DNA of 64,000 bases from Lachnospiraceae bacterium (GCA_910575005.1 CAJTCL010000014.1:62001-126000), one strand, 5' to 3'; shown: positions 53,687 through 61,622, counted from the stretch's first letter. The notes: generated by a model from the sequence alone, not told the origin. Made by a program: numbers and translations.

Positions 53687-54532
53687 CTAATCCCTCGCCC
53701 CTTCCATTACTCCATGTATTTTCGGTTGATTCATATTATCTGGAAATATCGTTGTTGGATTTTTATTAGCATCTACAAAAATGCCAACTTTAACACCTTT
53801 ATATTCTGCAAATTTTATAAATCCTGTACCGATGCCTTTGTTGGCTACATAAGTCCCAGCATTCCTCACATCATCTTCACTCCAATTTTTAGGGAACCAC
53901 GCCTGTCCTATATCCGCATCTGGATGACTTTTTGTTATTTTACCATTTTTCAAGCCACTCTTGTGTTTATCCACAAATCCAATCCTTACTCCATTGGTAT
54001 AAGTTTTTGTAACATGATATGTAATCCCTTTTTCATCCATAGCATCCATTGATGCTTGTGAATGACCGCCCTTTTCCAAACGTCCATTCGGATATTTCTT
54101 TGATGACAATATATAATCCCCAACCGTAGAATGGTTGAGTGCCGCATCACTTACTGTAAATATACCATCCTCAGCCAGCTCCTGCAAGGATTTTCTCACT
54201 CTTTTACCATCTGCATCTATTTTGTATAGCCTCTCCAGCTCCTTATCTGTGGATATCACACCGCTGTCTATCAGCGCCATTCTTTGTTTACCACCATCTT
54301 GTCCGCCAAAATACTCTATCTGGTCTTCTCTCTTCATAGATTTAATCATATCCACTTTATCGGTAGCATGTGCTATATCCCACTTTGCATCCACTTCATC
54401 CATATACTTCTTGCGCAATGCCCTGCGTTCTTCCACAGACATCCCCATGATTTCCTGATTGCGGATGGGACGCATGATACAGTGGCAGTTTACAGTCTCA
54501 GACGCTGGAAGACAAATATCTCTTGGGCACAT
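53687..54532 (-). CDS. Orphan MuF C-terminal cassette with second EndoU-like toxin domain
   Basis: The 281-codon frame begins at a codon equal to MuF residue 259. Its first 125 residues are nearly identical to MuF 259-383. The last 156 residues are a divergent toxin end: HSTVGDYILSSKKYPNGRLE, KGGHSQASMDA, NGVRIG and GQAWFPKNWSEDDVRNAGTY. Two His and the WFP-W pattern match the bacterial EndoU (BECR) RNase fold. The MuF part needed for packaging is lost. It is either a silent reserve cassette or is made from an internal start such as MGMSVEERRA, which has an AGGA upstream. Confidence 0.7.
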   Translation of the reverse strand: MCPRDICLPASETVNCHCIMRPIRNQEIMGMSVEERRALRKKYMDEVDAKWDIAHATDKVDMIKSMKREDQIEYFGGQDGGKQRMALIDSGVISTDKELERLYKIDADGKRVRKSLQELAEDGIFTVSDAALNHSTVGDYILSSKKYPNGRLEKGGHSQASMDAMDEKGITYHVTKTYTNGVRIGFVDKHKSGLKNGKITKSHPDADIGQAWFPKNWSEDDVRNAGTYVANKGIGTGFIKFAEYKGVKVGIFVDANKNPTTIFPDNMNQPKIHGVMEGARD

Positions 54533-54599
54533 TGGAAGATGTTTTTTCCATCCGCGCCATCCAGTTCAAATTCCTCCTCCACTTTTACCCGTTTGCCAT

Positions 54600-54704
54600 T
54601 CATCGCCACATGGTTTGCCCTTCTTCTAAATCTTCATCCGCTTTCTTGATATACAAGTCAATCGCATCCAACAAGCCATCAACTTCCAGATTTATCCTGG
54701 CCAT
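54600..54704 (-). pseudogene. Duplicated MuF 5' remnant (34 codons, then stop)
   Basis: The frame repeats MuF residues 1-28 (MARINLEVDGLLDAID, then LYIKK in place of WYIKK) and then jumps to the region of MuF residue 230, out of frame, ending GQTMWR-stop. About 200 codons are missing. A one-base deletion in an A run (six instead of seven) near 54544 adds a second frameshift before the toxin part. Confidence 0.8.
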
Positions 54705-54825
54705 CCCCCACCTGCTTTGCCTTATTCGGTGACTGCCCTCCCGCTTTTTCTGCAACGGTAAGGATTTTATATAAATCGTCTGGGTTTATAATATCTGGCT
54801 CCTTGAACTTCACCTCGCAATATTG
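54679..54825 (-). pseudogene. Duplicated portal gene 3' remnant
   Basis: The stretch repeats the portal protein C-terminal part (FQYCEVKFKEPDIINPDDLY, ILTVAEKAGG) and then skips about 65 codons. It resumes at the last residues KQVGDGQDKSGS. The deletion ends lie in similar CTGCTTT/CTTGTTTT sequence. It is fused in frame to the leader motif at 54825-54873, but this is probably an accident of the duplication. Confidence 0.8.
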
Positions 54826-54887
54826 AAAATGGCATGGGACTTTCGCCTCATGCCACGTAGAAACTTTTCTCATATGATTTTCCTCCA
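54825..54887 (-). repeat. Hairpin repeat element, copy B
   Basis: It is homologous to 53236-53298, with the same CATGAGGCGA-centred hairpin and GGAGGAAAATCATATG signal. It is preceded on the minus strand by about 125 bases of unusually GC-rich DNA (54888-55012) that encodes nothing I recognise. Confidence 0.65.
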
Positions 54888-55012
54888 GAACAAAGCGGTC
54901 AAGTCCGCATCAACTTCCTAAATCCCTCATTCATGAAAGACTTGGACGGTTTGCTGCGCCGAGTGCGGTCACATAGCAATATCTTCCTCTCGCACGTGTG
55001 CGCATATTATTT

Positions 55013-55052
55013 TTCTTCTATAGGTAATTCGGAGGAATTTTCTATAGAAGAA
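55013..55052. repeat. Large palindrome of unknown role
   Basis: TTCTTCTATAG and CTATAGAAGAA are perfect 11-bp arms. Inside them AATTC and GAATT pair further, leaving a 4-base loop. Neither side is followed by a T run, so it is not a simple terminator. It borders the toxin cassette terminator. Confidence 0.6.
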
Positions 55053-55053
55053 A

Positions 55054-55077
55054 AGAGAGCCTATTGCTAAGCTCTCT
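55054..55077 (-). terminator. Terminator, duplicate of 53306-53329
   Basis: AGAGAGC-TTAGCAATAG-GCTCTCT then TTTTCTT on the minus strand, identical to the hairpin behind the second immunity gene. Confidence 0.7.
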
Positions 55078-55176
55078 GATTGAATTCAAATCTAAAAAAT
55101 ATACAATATGTTCGAAATATGTGTTACAATTACTTCGTTACCGCCCCTAGACTGATGCAGGAAGGGGGTGTCCTAT

Positions 55177-55263
55177 ATGGAAATTTTTACTTCTCTTATT
55201 GTCGCTGTTGCGGCTGGTGTAATTTGCCATTACATCATCAAATGGTTAGACAGTGATAAATAG
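55177..55263 (+). CDS. Type I toxin peptide, Fst-like, locus 2 (28 residues)
   Basis: A strong site (GGAAGGGGGTG) precedes ATG at 55177. The 28-residue peptide reads MEIFTSLIVAVAAGVICHYI then IKWLDSDK. This is one transmembrane helix with a KWLD tail shared with locus 1 (CKWLDRDD). It lies on the plus strand, against the late genes, with a shared terminator and a convergent antisense RNA. The two peptides are paralogous, but the pairing repeats differ, so each antitoxin should serve only its own toxin. Confidence 0.75.
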   Translation: MEIFTSLIVAVAAGVICHYIIKWLDSDK

Positions 55264-55314
55264 TCGGTAACTAGCCTATGGGCTTAAGCCTTCCCATACC
55301 AAAACTAGGAATAG

Positions 55315-55345
55315 AAAAGCCCTCGACCGCGAATCGGGGGCTTTT
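55315..55345. terminator. Bidirectional terminator of type I locus 2
   Basis: AAAAGCCC...CGA pairs with TCG...GGGCTTTT. A-rich and T-rich flanks on both sides allow termination in both directions, as at locus 1. Confidence 0.8.
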
Positions 55346-55385
55346 CGTTGCTGTCCTACATGGACTTTTTACTTCTCTTTGCCTA
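55315..55385 (-). ncRNA. Predicted antitoxin RNA of type I locus 2
   Basis: Starting near 55385 from the promoter at 55419-55391 and ending at the shared hairpin, the RNA would be about 70 nt. It contains AGAGAAGTAAAAA and TAGGACA, complementary to the toxin start region (TTTTTACTTCTCTT and TGTCCTA at 55169-55197). Confidence 0.7.
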
Positions 55386-55390
55386 TTGGC

Positions 55391-55419
55391 ATTATAGCAT
55401 ATGCATTTTTTAATAGCAA
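55391..55419 (-). promoter_or_regulatory. Promoter of antitoxin RNA 2
   Basis: The minus strand carries TTGCTA (55419-55414), a 17-bp spacer and a perfect TATAAT (55396-55391). The block is conserved with locus 1. Confidence 0.8.
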
Positions 55420-55455
55420 GATGCATTTTTTAAGGCAAAAAATGATAACTATCAC

Positions 55456-55482
55456 AAAAGGCAAGCCTATTGACCTGCCTTT
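55456..55482 (-). terminator. Minus-strand terminator beside type I locus 2
   Basis: GGCAGG-TCAATAGG-CTTGCC is followed by TTTTGT. It lies just past the 79-residue gene and is the homologue of the element at 45072-45096. Confidence 0.55.
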
Positions 55483-55493
55483 CACTGTAATCT

Positions 55494-55733
55494 TTATCCA
55501 CATTCATATGATAATTTTTCTTTAAAAATTCCCTTAGAAAATTCATCTCTATGACGAACATATAATTTTCTAAACCAAAACTTTGCTTCTTCTCTCTTTT
55601 CAGGCAAATTAATAACTTCTGGTTCATTACTATCTCTATAGAAAATTACGACACCAGAAAAATCATCCATTCTCAATCCAAAATTATAGATAGCAGAATT
55701 ACCATCTGAATTTTTTAAATTACAATATATCAA
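55494..55733 (-). CDS. Small cargo protein after the first immunity gene, unknown function
   Basis: A TTG start at 55733 is supported by AAGGAG six bases upstream. The 79-residue product begins MIYCNLKNSDGNSAIYNFGL and contains RMDDFSGVVIFYRDSNEP and EEAKFWFRKLYVRHRDEF. No family is recognised. It lies between the candidate immunity gene of the active MuF toxin and the type I locus. It may be a second immunity protein or a remnant of an older cassette. Confidence 0.5.
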   Translation of the reverse strand: MIYCNLKNSDGNSAIYNFGLRMDDFSGVVIFYRDSNEPEVINLPEKREEAKFWFRKLYVRHRDEFSKGIFKEKLSYECG

Positions 55734-55785
55734 TATCTTCTCCTTCTTCCCCTATTGACACTGCTCATAGCTTAAGCAAGGAATT

Positions 55786-56040
55786 TTAAGACATATTGGA
55801 TAAATATTTATTCACAAACGGTCTTGACTCAACCATTCCCTCTAAAATAAATACCACTTGTTCTATCTGATCCTGTGGCAAATTATCAAGTACCTTACTG
55901 ATCTTATTATCATCCATTTTTTGAAATGTTTTAGCAATTTCATTCTGAATCTTGTCACACCCTGGATGCTCCCCTTTAAACCTGGGATCTTCGGATGCAT
56001 TCCATAAAACATTCAATTCACTTAATAATTGATCAATCAT
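55786..56040 (-). CDS. Candidate immunity protein for the MuF EndoU-like toxin
   Basis: The 84-residue acidic, helical protein MIDQLLSELNVLWNASEDPR overlaps the MuF toxin stop by 8 bases, so it is translated with the toxin. It contains CDKIQNEIAKTFQKMDDNK and QIEQVVFILEGMVESRPF. No known domain was recognised. Immediate coupling to a toxin end is the usual mark of an immunity gene. It differs from the immunity candidate of the second cassette. Confidence 0.65.
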   Translation of the reverse strand: MIDQLLSELNVLWNASEDPRFKGEHPGCDKIQNEIAKTFQKMDDNKISKVLDNLPQDQIEQVVFILEGMVESRPFVNKYLSNMS

Positions 56041-57622
56041 TTTCCACCACTCCTAAAACATACAAACTTTGATCTAAATCTGGGCATATTGTAGAAACTT
56101 TTCCGTTATCCATCAATATCCTTACTGCGATCCCATCATAAACACCCGTTTTATGATATCCATTGATAAGAGGCTGCCCATCATTCGCAACTGCTGTTCC
56201 TGCCGTCAAAATTCTATCTTCATCCCAATCTTCTGGAAACCATGCTTGCCCATTTCCACTTTGCTTAATTTTTAACTTACTTGTTGGAACATTCCCAATA
56301 CGAACACCATTAGAAAAAGTTTTATTTATAGAATATAAAATACCTTTTATATCACAATTTTCCATAGCCTTCTGTGCATGTCCTCCTCCAGACATACGTC
56401 CATTGGGATATTGTTTTGATGCTCCTATAAATGTTCCTCCTGATGAATGTTCCAAAATCTCATCATCTATTACAAATATACCATCCTCAGCCAGCTCCTG
56501 CAAGGATTTTCTCACTCTTTTACCATCTGCATCTATTTTGTATAGCCTCTCCAGCTCCTTATCTGTGGATATCACACCGCTGTCTATCAGCGCCATTCTT
56601 TGTTTACCACCATCTTGTCCGCCAAAATACTCTATCTGGTCTTCTCTCTTCATAGATTTAATCATATCCACTTTATCGGTAGCATGTGCTATATCCCACT
56701 TTGCATCCACTTCATCCATATACTTCTTGCGCAATGCCCTGCGTTCTTCTACGGACATTCCCATGATTTCCTGATTGCGGATGGGACGCATGATACAGTG
56801 GCAGTTGACAGTCTCAGACGCTGGAAGACAAATATCTCTTGGGCACATTGGAAGATGTTTTTTTCCATCCGCGCCATCCAGTTCAAATTCCTCCTCCACT
56901 TTTACCCGTTTGCCATTCATCGCCACATGGTTTGCCCTTGGCTTATTTTTACGTGCCCCAGTATGCAGCCACTCTTTTTCTTCTACAGATGGGTCTTGAC
57001 GCATATACTCAAGCTGAGCATACGATTCCACACGCAATACTTCCGTTTGGGCAACCCGCCTTGCACGCCAGCCTGGGGAACGTATTCCACTGTCGGCAAT
57101 GGCATCCGCTACCTGCTGGATAGACATGGCCTTTTCCTGGCTTTCCAGCAATATTCTTTCAATCTCTTTATTCGTATTCAGATGCATAAGGTCGGCAAGC
57201 TGCCCACTCCAGCTCTCAATGAAATCCTGGGCTGGTTTTGTCAGACGCTTATCAATGGCAAGTGCTTCATCTGCATCTATCAAAAACTGCTGCACACACT
57301 CCCCCATCAGAGACTCAAATTGTTGATGCAGCAGCTTTTCCATTGCATCCCGCAGCTCTTTTTCCGATTGCACCCCTGGCCAGATATTGGTGACAAATTC
57401 ATTCAGACTGGATGCACTTTTTAGACGTTCCAAAAAATCATCTGTATGGGCATTGAGTGCATCCGTAAGCGCATCTTCTATTTCATTGACTGCCACGACT
57501 GCCGCTGCAACCGCCGCATATCCTTCTGTTACTAACCTTTCTTCTAAATCTTCATCCGCTTTCTTGATATACCAGTCAATCGCATCCAACAAGCCATCAA
57601 CTTCCAGATTTATCCTGGCCAT
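56033..57622 (-). CDS. MuF minor head protein fused to an EndoU-like toxin domain
   Basis: The 529-residue protein has a helical N-terminal part (1-150) and a MuF domain (about 160-290). The latter shows WRARRVAQTEVLRVESYAQL, ANHVAMNGKRV, CPRDICLP and VNCHC. A linker (290-383) and a C-terminal toxin (384-529) follow. The toxin has EHSSGGTFIGASKQYPNGRM, SGGGHAQKAM and GQAWFPEDWDEDRILTAGTA. His 392 and His 415 and the WFP-W motif fit the EndoU/BECR RNase fold. Phage MuF toxins are packaged with or injected alongside DNA. It overlaps the portal and the immunity genes. Confidence 0.82.
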   Translation of the reverse strand: MARINLEVDGLLDAIDWYIKKADEDLEERLVTEGYAAVAAAVVAVNEIEDALTDALNAHTDDFLERLKSASSLNEFVTNIWPGVQSEKELRDAMEKLLHQQFESLMGECVQQFLIDADEALAIDKRLTKPAQDFIESWSGQLADLMHLNTNKEIERILLESQEKAMSIQQVADAIADSGIRSPGWRARRVAQTEVLRVESYAQLEYMRQDPSVEEKEWLHTGARKNKPRANHVAMNGKRVKVEEEFELDGADGKKHLPMCPRDICLPASETVNCHCIMRPIRNQEIMGMSVEERRALRKKYMDEVDAKWDIAHATDKVDMIKSMKREDQIEYFGGQDGGKQRMALIDSGVISTDKELERLYKIDADGKRVRKSLQELAEDGIFVIDDEILEHSSGGTFIGASKQYPNGRMSGGGHAQKAMENCDIKGILYSINKTFSNGVRIGNVPTSKLKIKQSGNGQAWFPEDWDEDRILTAGTAVANDGQPLINGYHKTGVYDGIAVRILMDNGKVSTICPDLDQSLYVLGVVEND

Positions 57623-59123
57623 CCCCCACCTGCTTTCTGATGTTTGACAGCAGCTTCCTTACTTCTTTCATAACCACTATCATTTCATCTGGTTCCCGAT
57701 TTTCAACTGCTTTTTGAATCTGGTTATCAAGCTGATGTTCCTGTTGTGCCAATTGATTGCTGACAGCCAATGGAACTTCTCCCCATTCTCCTCGGTAATC
57801 GTCACTGCTTTCCCCTAATGCATGATAAGCAACTTGTTTTGCCTTATTCGGTGGAAGCCCTCCCGCTTTTTCTGCAACGGTAAGGATTTTATATAAGTCA
57901 TCTGGATTTGTAATATCTGGCTCCTTGAACTTCACCTCGCAATACTGAAATTGATACCCATTCAGCAGCCTGTGGTTGATCGTCCAGGCAAGGGAGGCCC
58001 TCTCTGGCTGAAACACCTGCTTCTCTGTAATCTCAATGGCTGTCTGCGCAGTTGCACGGTTAAAATCCTTGGTATATCCCACATACAGGTCTGGAAGATT
58101 AAAGGCGCTCTGGACACGCTGCCGGTTATTTTCTATGTATTCCTGAAACAATTCATCTTTTTGTAAGATACCAGCCAAATCTTTTAATTCTATCTCTGGC
58201 TGCTTGACAGCAAAATCACTTTCCAGACTTTCTGTTTCAAGCACTAGAAAAGAATGCTGCCCATCCGCTCCTTTGATGCCATTCATGTACTCCTGTAGTT
58301 TTTGGTAACTTTCTTCTGTCAATGTCCCGCCTTTAATAGCAATTAACAGAGGAACATGCCGGCCATTTAAAAAATAATTGTTATTTAAGTGCTCTGCCCT
58401 GCGCGTCCCATCACAACCTAGTATCTGGCCAATCCAACGCACTTCCCCATAATTGCCCGTTCCAATTGGAAAATCAATGATTTCATTTGCCTGATACGCT
58501 TTCTCAATGCCTTCCACATATTCCCCTGTCCTGAAATCCATCCTGCGTGGATCTCCAAACTCTTTGAAATATACGGTTGCCGCCCCAATGGTCTGTTTAT
58601 ATTTCCGAAATTTCTTTTTCCTAGAAACCTGATCTCCATGATAAAAATATACTAAGTCTGCATATGGTTCTAACGGTTTTGACTTTCTTATCGATGCTGT
58701 GTCACGGATAAAATCCAGTTGCACCACATTTCCCGACAAATCCCGTATCACTTCACAATAGGCAATCCCATATTTTTCTCTCGCTTCCACAATCTGTTCA
58801 AAAATTTGCTTTGTGTCCTGCTCTATCGTCAGTAAATTTACAATATCCTCCAGCCTGTTCCATTCTTCTTTAGTCTCAGAAGTTTCCTTTTGGTCATCCT
58901 CTATGTATTTCACCCCTATCCCATACCCAGCAATATTATTGCAGTAAGCCCGAATACATTGGGGCAGGATATTAGAATTTTTTACCATCTGGCCAAGATT
59001 CAAAAGAGGCAGTTCTGGCTCTAACCAGTCAGAAGCATTACTATCCTCCTCTGTATTAATCTGAGTTGCTCCCTGGGCTTTTACTACCATTGCCTTTATG
59101 GAAGCCTTCTTTTTACTGCTCAA
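57597..59123 (-). CDS. Portal protein, PBSX family
   Basis: The 508-residue protein follows the terminase closely. Portal features are visible: SDWLEPELPLLNLGQMVKNS, CIRAYCNNIAGYGIGVKYIE, IVEAREKYGIAYCEVIRDLS and EIIDFPIGTGNYGEVRWIGQ. PGRASLAWTINHRLL-like ERASLAWTINHRLLNGYQFQ is also present. It forms the dodecameric ring at the head vertex. It overlaps the MuF gene by 26 bases. A duplicate of its last part lies at 54679-54825. Confidence 0.92.
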   Translation of the reverse strand: MSSKKKASIKAMVVKAQGATQINTEEDSNASDWLEPELPLLNLGQMVKNSNILPQCIRAYCNNIAGYGIGVKYIEDDQKETSETKEEWNRLEDIVNLLTIEQDTKQIFEQIVEAREKYGIAYCEVIRDLSGNVVQLDFIRDTASIRKSKPLEPYADLVYFYHGDQVSRKKKFRKYKQTIGAATVYFKEFGDPRRMDFRTGEYVEGIEKAYQANEIIDFPIGTGNYGEVRWIGQILGCDGTRRAEHLNNNYFLNGRHVPLLIAIKGGTLTEESYQKLQEYMNGIKGADGQHSFLVLETESLESDFAVKQPEIELKDLAGILQKDELFQEYIENNRQRVQSAFNLPDLYVGYTKDFNRATAQTAIEITEKQVFQPERASLAWTINHRLLNGYQFQYCEVKFKEPDITNPDDLYKILTVAEKAGGLPPNKAKQVAYHALGESSDDYRGEWGEVPLAVSNQLAQQEHQLDNQIQKAVENREPDEMIVVMKEVRKLLSNIRKQVGDGQDKSGS

Positions 59124-59125
59124 AC

Positions 59126-60592
59126 TTATCTCACCTTCCTTTTCACTGGATAGCAGGTCAACAACATACAGTCCGCCTCATCTGGGGAACGAAGTCCCCT
59201 TCCTTTCATTTCCTTTTTGCTCTCCACTTTCACTTTTCCTCCGACATAGCCATATTTGCGGCTGGATAGCTGCCCTACCAGATCAACATCTTCTGGCAGG
59301 ATCAGCATGGGGACTCTTTGCTTGCCCTCCTCATCAAACGGCTGTATCATCTCCCTGATCACGCCCATCATCAGGGTTGTGCTGTCATAATAAAATTTAT
59401 GGCTGATCGGCTGTCCAAACTGCAGTGGGACAATTACCATAGACGCATACCGCTCTGGGTTCTTGCGCTTGAGGGCCTTTAACTGGTCTGTAACGCCTCC
59501 GCCCACCCCGCCATCATCAATCTTGACATACACATTTCCTTTAAATTTATACAAATCTACTAATGCAATGTATAGCTGTGCAAGATTTCCAGCTGTCCAA
59601 GTGGTATCTTGTCCATTGTATTTCTTATACATTCTGGCAGCCTCATTTACCTTATAGCCAATACAGGTTTTATCATTTCCAAACCTTGCCACATCACAGC
59701 CAATATCAATGGAATATACTCCAGAACGGTCCACAATCTTTTCCCCTGCTGCATTGTAATAATTGCCGAACGCTTTTGCTGTTGCCTCCTGCATTTCTGT
59801 TTTTAAAGAACCTTCAATCCATGCCAGTGGTAGGAATATATCATCTTCCTGCAAAGGAAACTCGCCATCTACCCTGACACGCACGACATTGCTTTGTGTT
59901 CCATACTTCTTTTCCAGTGAGATAATATTATCTTTATTGGTGCGTGGGCTGTTCCTGGAAGAAATGGTATGACATTTATACTGTGGCTGATCTGCATGAA
60001 ACGCATCAAAAAAAGTGCCAGAATTCCTAGTCGGATTCCCGCACAGCAATAATTTGTTATTGTCACCAGACAACGTACCAAGCACTGCTTCCATAATTGT
60101 ATCTACAACACCAGATGCCTCATCTACGATAAAGAGCATGTGATCTTCGTGAAATCCTTGCATATTCTCTGGCTTTGTAGCAGTCCTTGCCACTGCAAAC
60201 CAGCGTTTCTCATACCCTTTCATATACACATACGTTTTTGTCCATTTAAGAAGCTCTTTTAATAGAGGAGACTTCTCCTGCCATTTCGCGACTTCTGACC
60301 ACAATACATCATGAAGCTGCTGTTTGGTTGGCGCTGTCGCCACTACCCGAGGATATGGAAAACAGGTTAAAAACCATAAAAGAGCCACTGCCTCTAACCC
60401 AGTTTTTCCCACTCCCTGCCCTGATTTGACGGCTACTTTTGCATTTCCTGCCAAATCGCGCAGTACTGCTTTTTGCCATTGATCAGGGGTAAACATAAGG
60501 ACTTCCTCAGCATAAAGTACTGGATTCTCCTGGTATAAAGGGAGCCTCTCTTTAAAAAATTTTTCTCTGTGGATCTTCTGGTTATTACCCAT
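59126..60592 (-). CDS. Terminase large subunit
   Basis: The 488-residue ATPase-nuclease shows Walker A KSGQGVGKTG (about 56), Walker B MLFIVDEASG (about 132) and a coupling motif LCGNPTRNSGTF. The nuclease acidic residues lie in YSIDIGCDVARFGNDKT, VKIDDGGVGGGV and SPDEADCMLL. It cuts and packages phage DNA at the portal. It overlaps the small subunit gene by 8 bases. Confidence 0.93.
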   Translation of the reverse strand: MGNNQKIHREKFFKERLPLYQENPVLYAEEVLMFTPDQWQKAVLRDLAGNAKVAVKSGQGVGKTGLEAVALLWFLTCFPYPRVVATAPTKQQLHDVLWSEVAKWQEKSPLLKELLKWTKTYVYMKGYEKRWFAVARTATKPENMQGFHEDHMLFIVDEASGVVDTIMEAVLGTLSGDNNKLLLCGNPTRNSGTFFDAFHADQPQYKCHTISSRNSPRTNKDNIISLEKKYGTQSNVVRVRVDGEFPLQEDDIFLPLAWIEGSLKTEMQEATAKAFGNYYNAAGEKIVDRSGVYSIDIGCDVARFGNDKTCIGYKVNEAARMYKKYNGQDTTWTAGNLAQLYIALVDLYKFKGNVYVKIDDGGVGGGVTDQLKALKRKNPERYASMVIVPLQFGQPISHKFYYDSTTLMMGVIREMIQPFDEEGKQRVPMLILPEDVDLVGQLSSRKYGYVGGKVKVESKKEMKGRGLRSPDEADCMLLTCYPVKRKVR

Positions 60593-61424
60593 CTATTTCC
60601 CCTTTTGCTACTACAGCCGCTATCCAATCATCTACCACACTGCCTGTACCTTCTGCCTGCTGTTCTTCTGCTCTGGATTTTAATAAAGCAATCTCAGCTT
60701 GCTGTTTTTCTGTTGCCAGGCTCATATGGTCTGACAACCATTGCAACGCCTTCATTCGATCAGCAAGTTTTACTTTCACTCCATCTTTGCCTTTGGAAAC
60801 TTCTGAAACCAAGGTTCCATCTATTTCCTTACTATCCTTGAGATTCACATAACTTACCATAACCTTTTTACTTTCCCCTGCTTCTGAGTTAGGTATTTCA
60901 ATTTCTTTACTTCCAAACTCCGTAAAATCTGTGATATCCGCATAGGCTATATTTATATACTTTTGAAAAATATCTTCCTCACTAAAAAATTCCCTGTTAA
61001 GCCTGTCCTGTTTCAGATGCATGATTTCACGTTTGATCTTATCTTTTCCCAATAACCGTGAACCACCAACCATAGCAGTTGCATAATCTGTATTGTATGC
61101 CTTCTGATATGCTTTGGTTGCATTAAAACATCTAACATAGTAAATACAAAAAAGCCGCTGTTTATCTGTCAACTCTGTATTCTTAACTACTATCTGGACT
61201 TCATCCGCAATTGTATTATTTTTTTGTACAGATAGTTTCTGAACGCATGCCTTCTTTTTCTGTAAATGTTCGCTTTTTCGTTCGTCATCCCATTGATAAA
61301 TCCTTTTCCATCTGCGCATGGTTCCTGCAGGCACGTCAAGTTTTGCAGCTATATCCACTAACTTCATTCCTTCTTTATACAGCTCATGTGCTTTTTCTAC
61401 CTTTTCATTCGGACTTCGCGCCAT
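60585..61424 (-). CDS. Terminase small subunit (PBSX type)
   Basis: The 279-residue protein has an N-terminal HTH typical of PBSX small terminases (EKAHELYKEGMKLVDIAAKL, DVPAGTMRRWKRIYQWDDE). A terminase_2 domain follows with LTDKQRLFCIYYVRCFNATK, AYQKAYNTDYATAM and ADITDFTEFGSKEIEI. It recognises the packaging site. It opens the late operon; an AAGAAGGTG site precedes the start. Confidence 0.92.
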   Translation of the reverse strand: MARSPNEKVEKAHELYKEGMKLVDIAAKLDVPAGTMRRWKRIYQWDDERKSEHLQKKKACVQKLSVQKNNTIADEVQIVVKNTELTDKQRLFCIYYVRCFNATKAYQKAYNTDYATAMVGGSRLLGKDKIKREIMHLKQDRLNREFFSEEDIFQKYINIAYADITDFTEFGSKEIEIPNSEAGESKKVMVSYVNLKDSKEIDGTLVSEVSKGKDGVKVKLADRMKALQWLSDHMSLATEKQQAEIALLKSRAEEQQAEGTGSVVDDWIAAVVAKGEIDG

Positions 61425-61521
61425 TCGGACACCTTCTTTCCGTCAAATATTTATTACTAAACTTTTTTCTTCTTAAAAAATAAGCAGAAAAATTTCAGAA
61501 AAATTCGTTCTTTACATGCAA

Positions 61522-61549
61522 GAAAAAGGACGCCTGTTTCCAAGCGTCC
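61522..61549 (-). terminator. Terminator between the early/regulatory and late regions
   Basis: GGACGC-TTGGAAACAG-GCGTCC is followed by TTTTTC on the minus strand, about 100 bases before the small terminase gene. Confidence 0.85.
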
Positions 61550-61604
61550 AATGCCATATCTTGCATTAAAATATAAGGGGAGGGTTACATGATTCGTTGA
61601 CCGT

Positions 61605-61622
61605 GGTTTTCCTTCCACGGCT
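61605..61622. repeat. Short hairpin near the late control region
   Basis: CCGTGG and CCACGG form a 6-bp stem around TTTTCC TT-like spacer, next to the nine-base repeats. It may belong to the packaging or regulatory site. Confidence 0.4.

Noticed and set aside
54679-54873. A 64-codon frame joining the HEAxxPCHF-type leader to the portal remnant
   Set aside because: It is an accidental fusion at the duplication junction and carries an internal deletion of the portal sequence. It is kept as a pseudogene and repeat instead.
55013-55052. The large palindrome as a terminator
   Set aside because: No T run follows on either strand, so it is listed as a repeat of unknown role.
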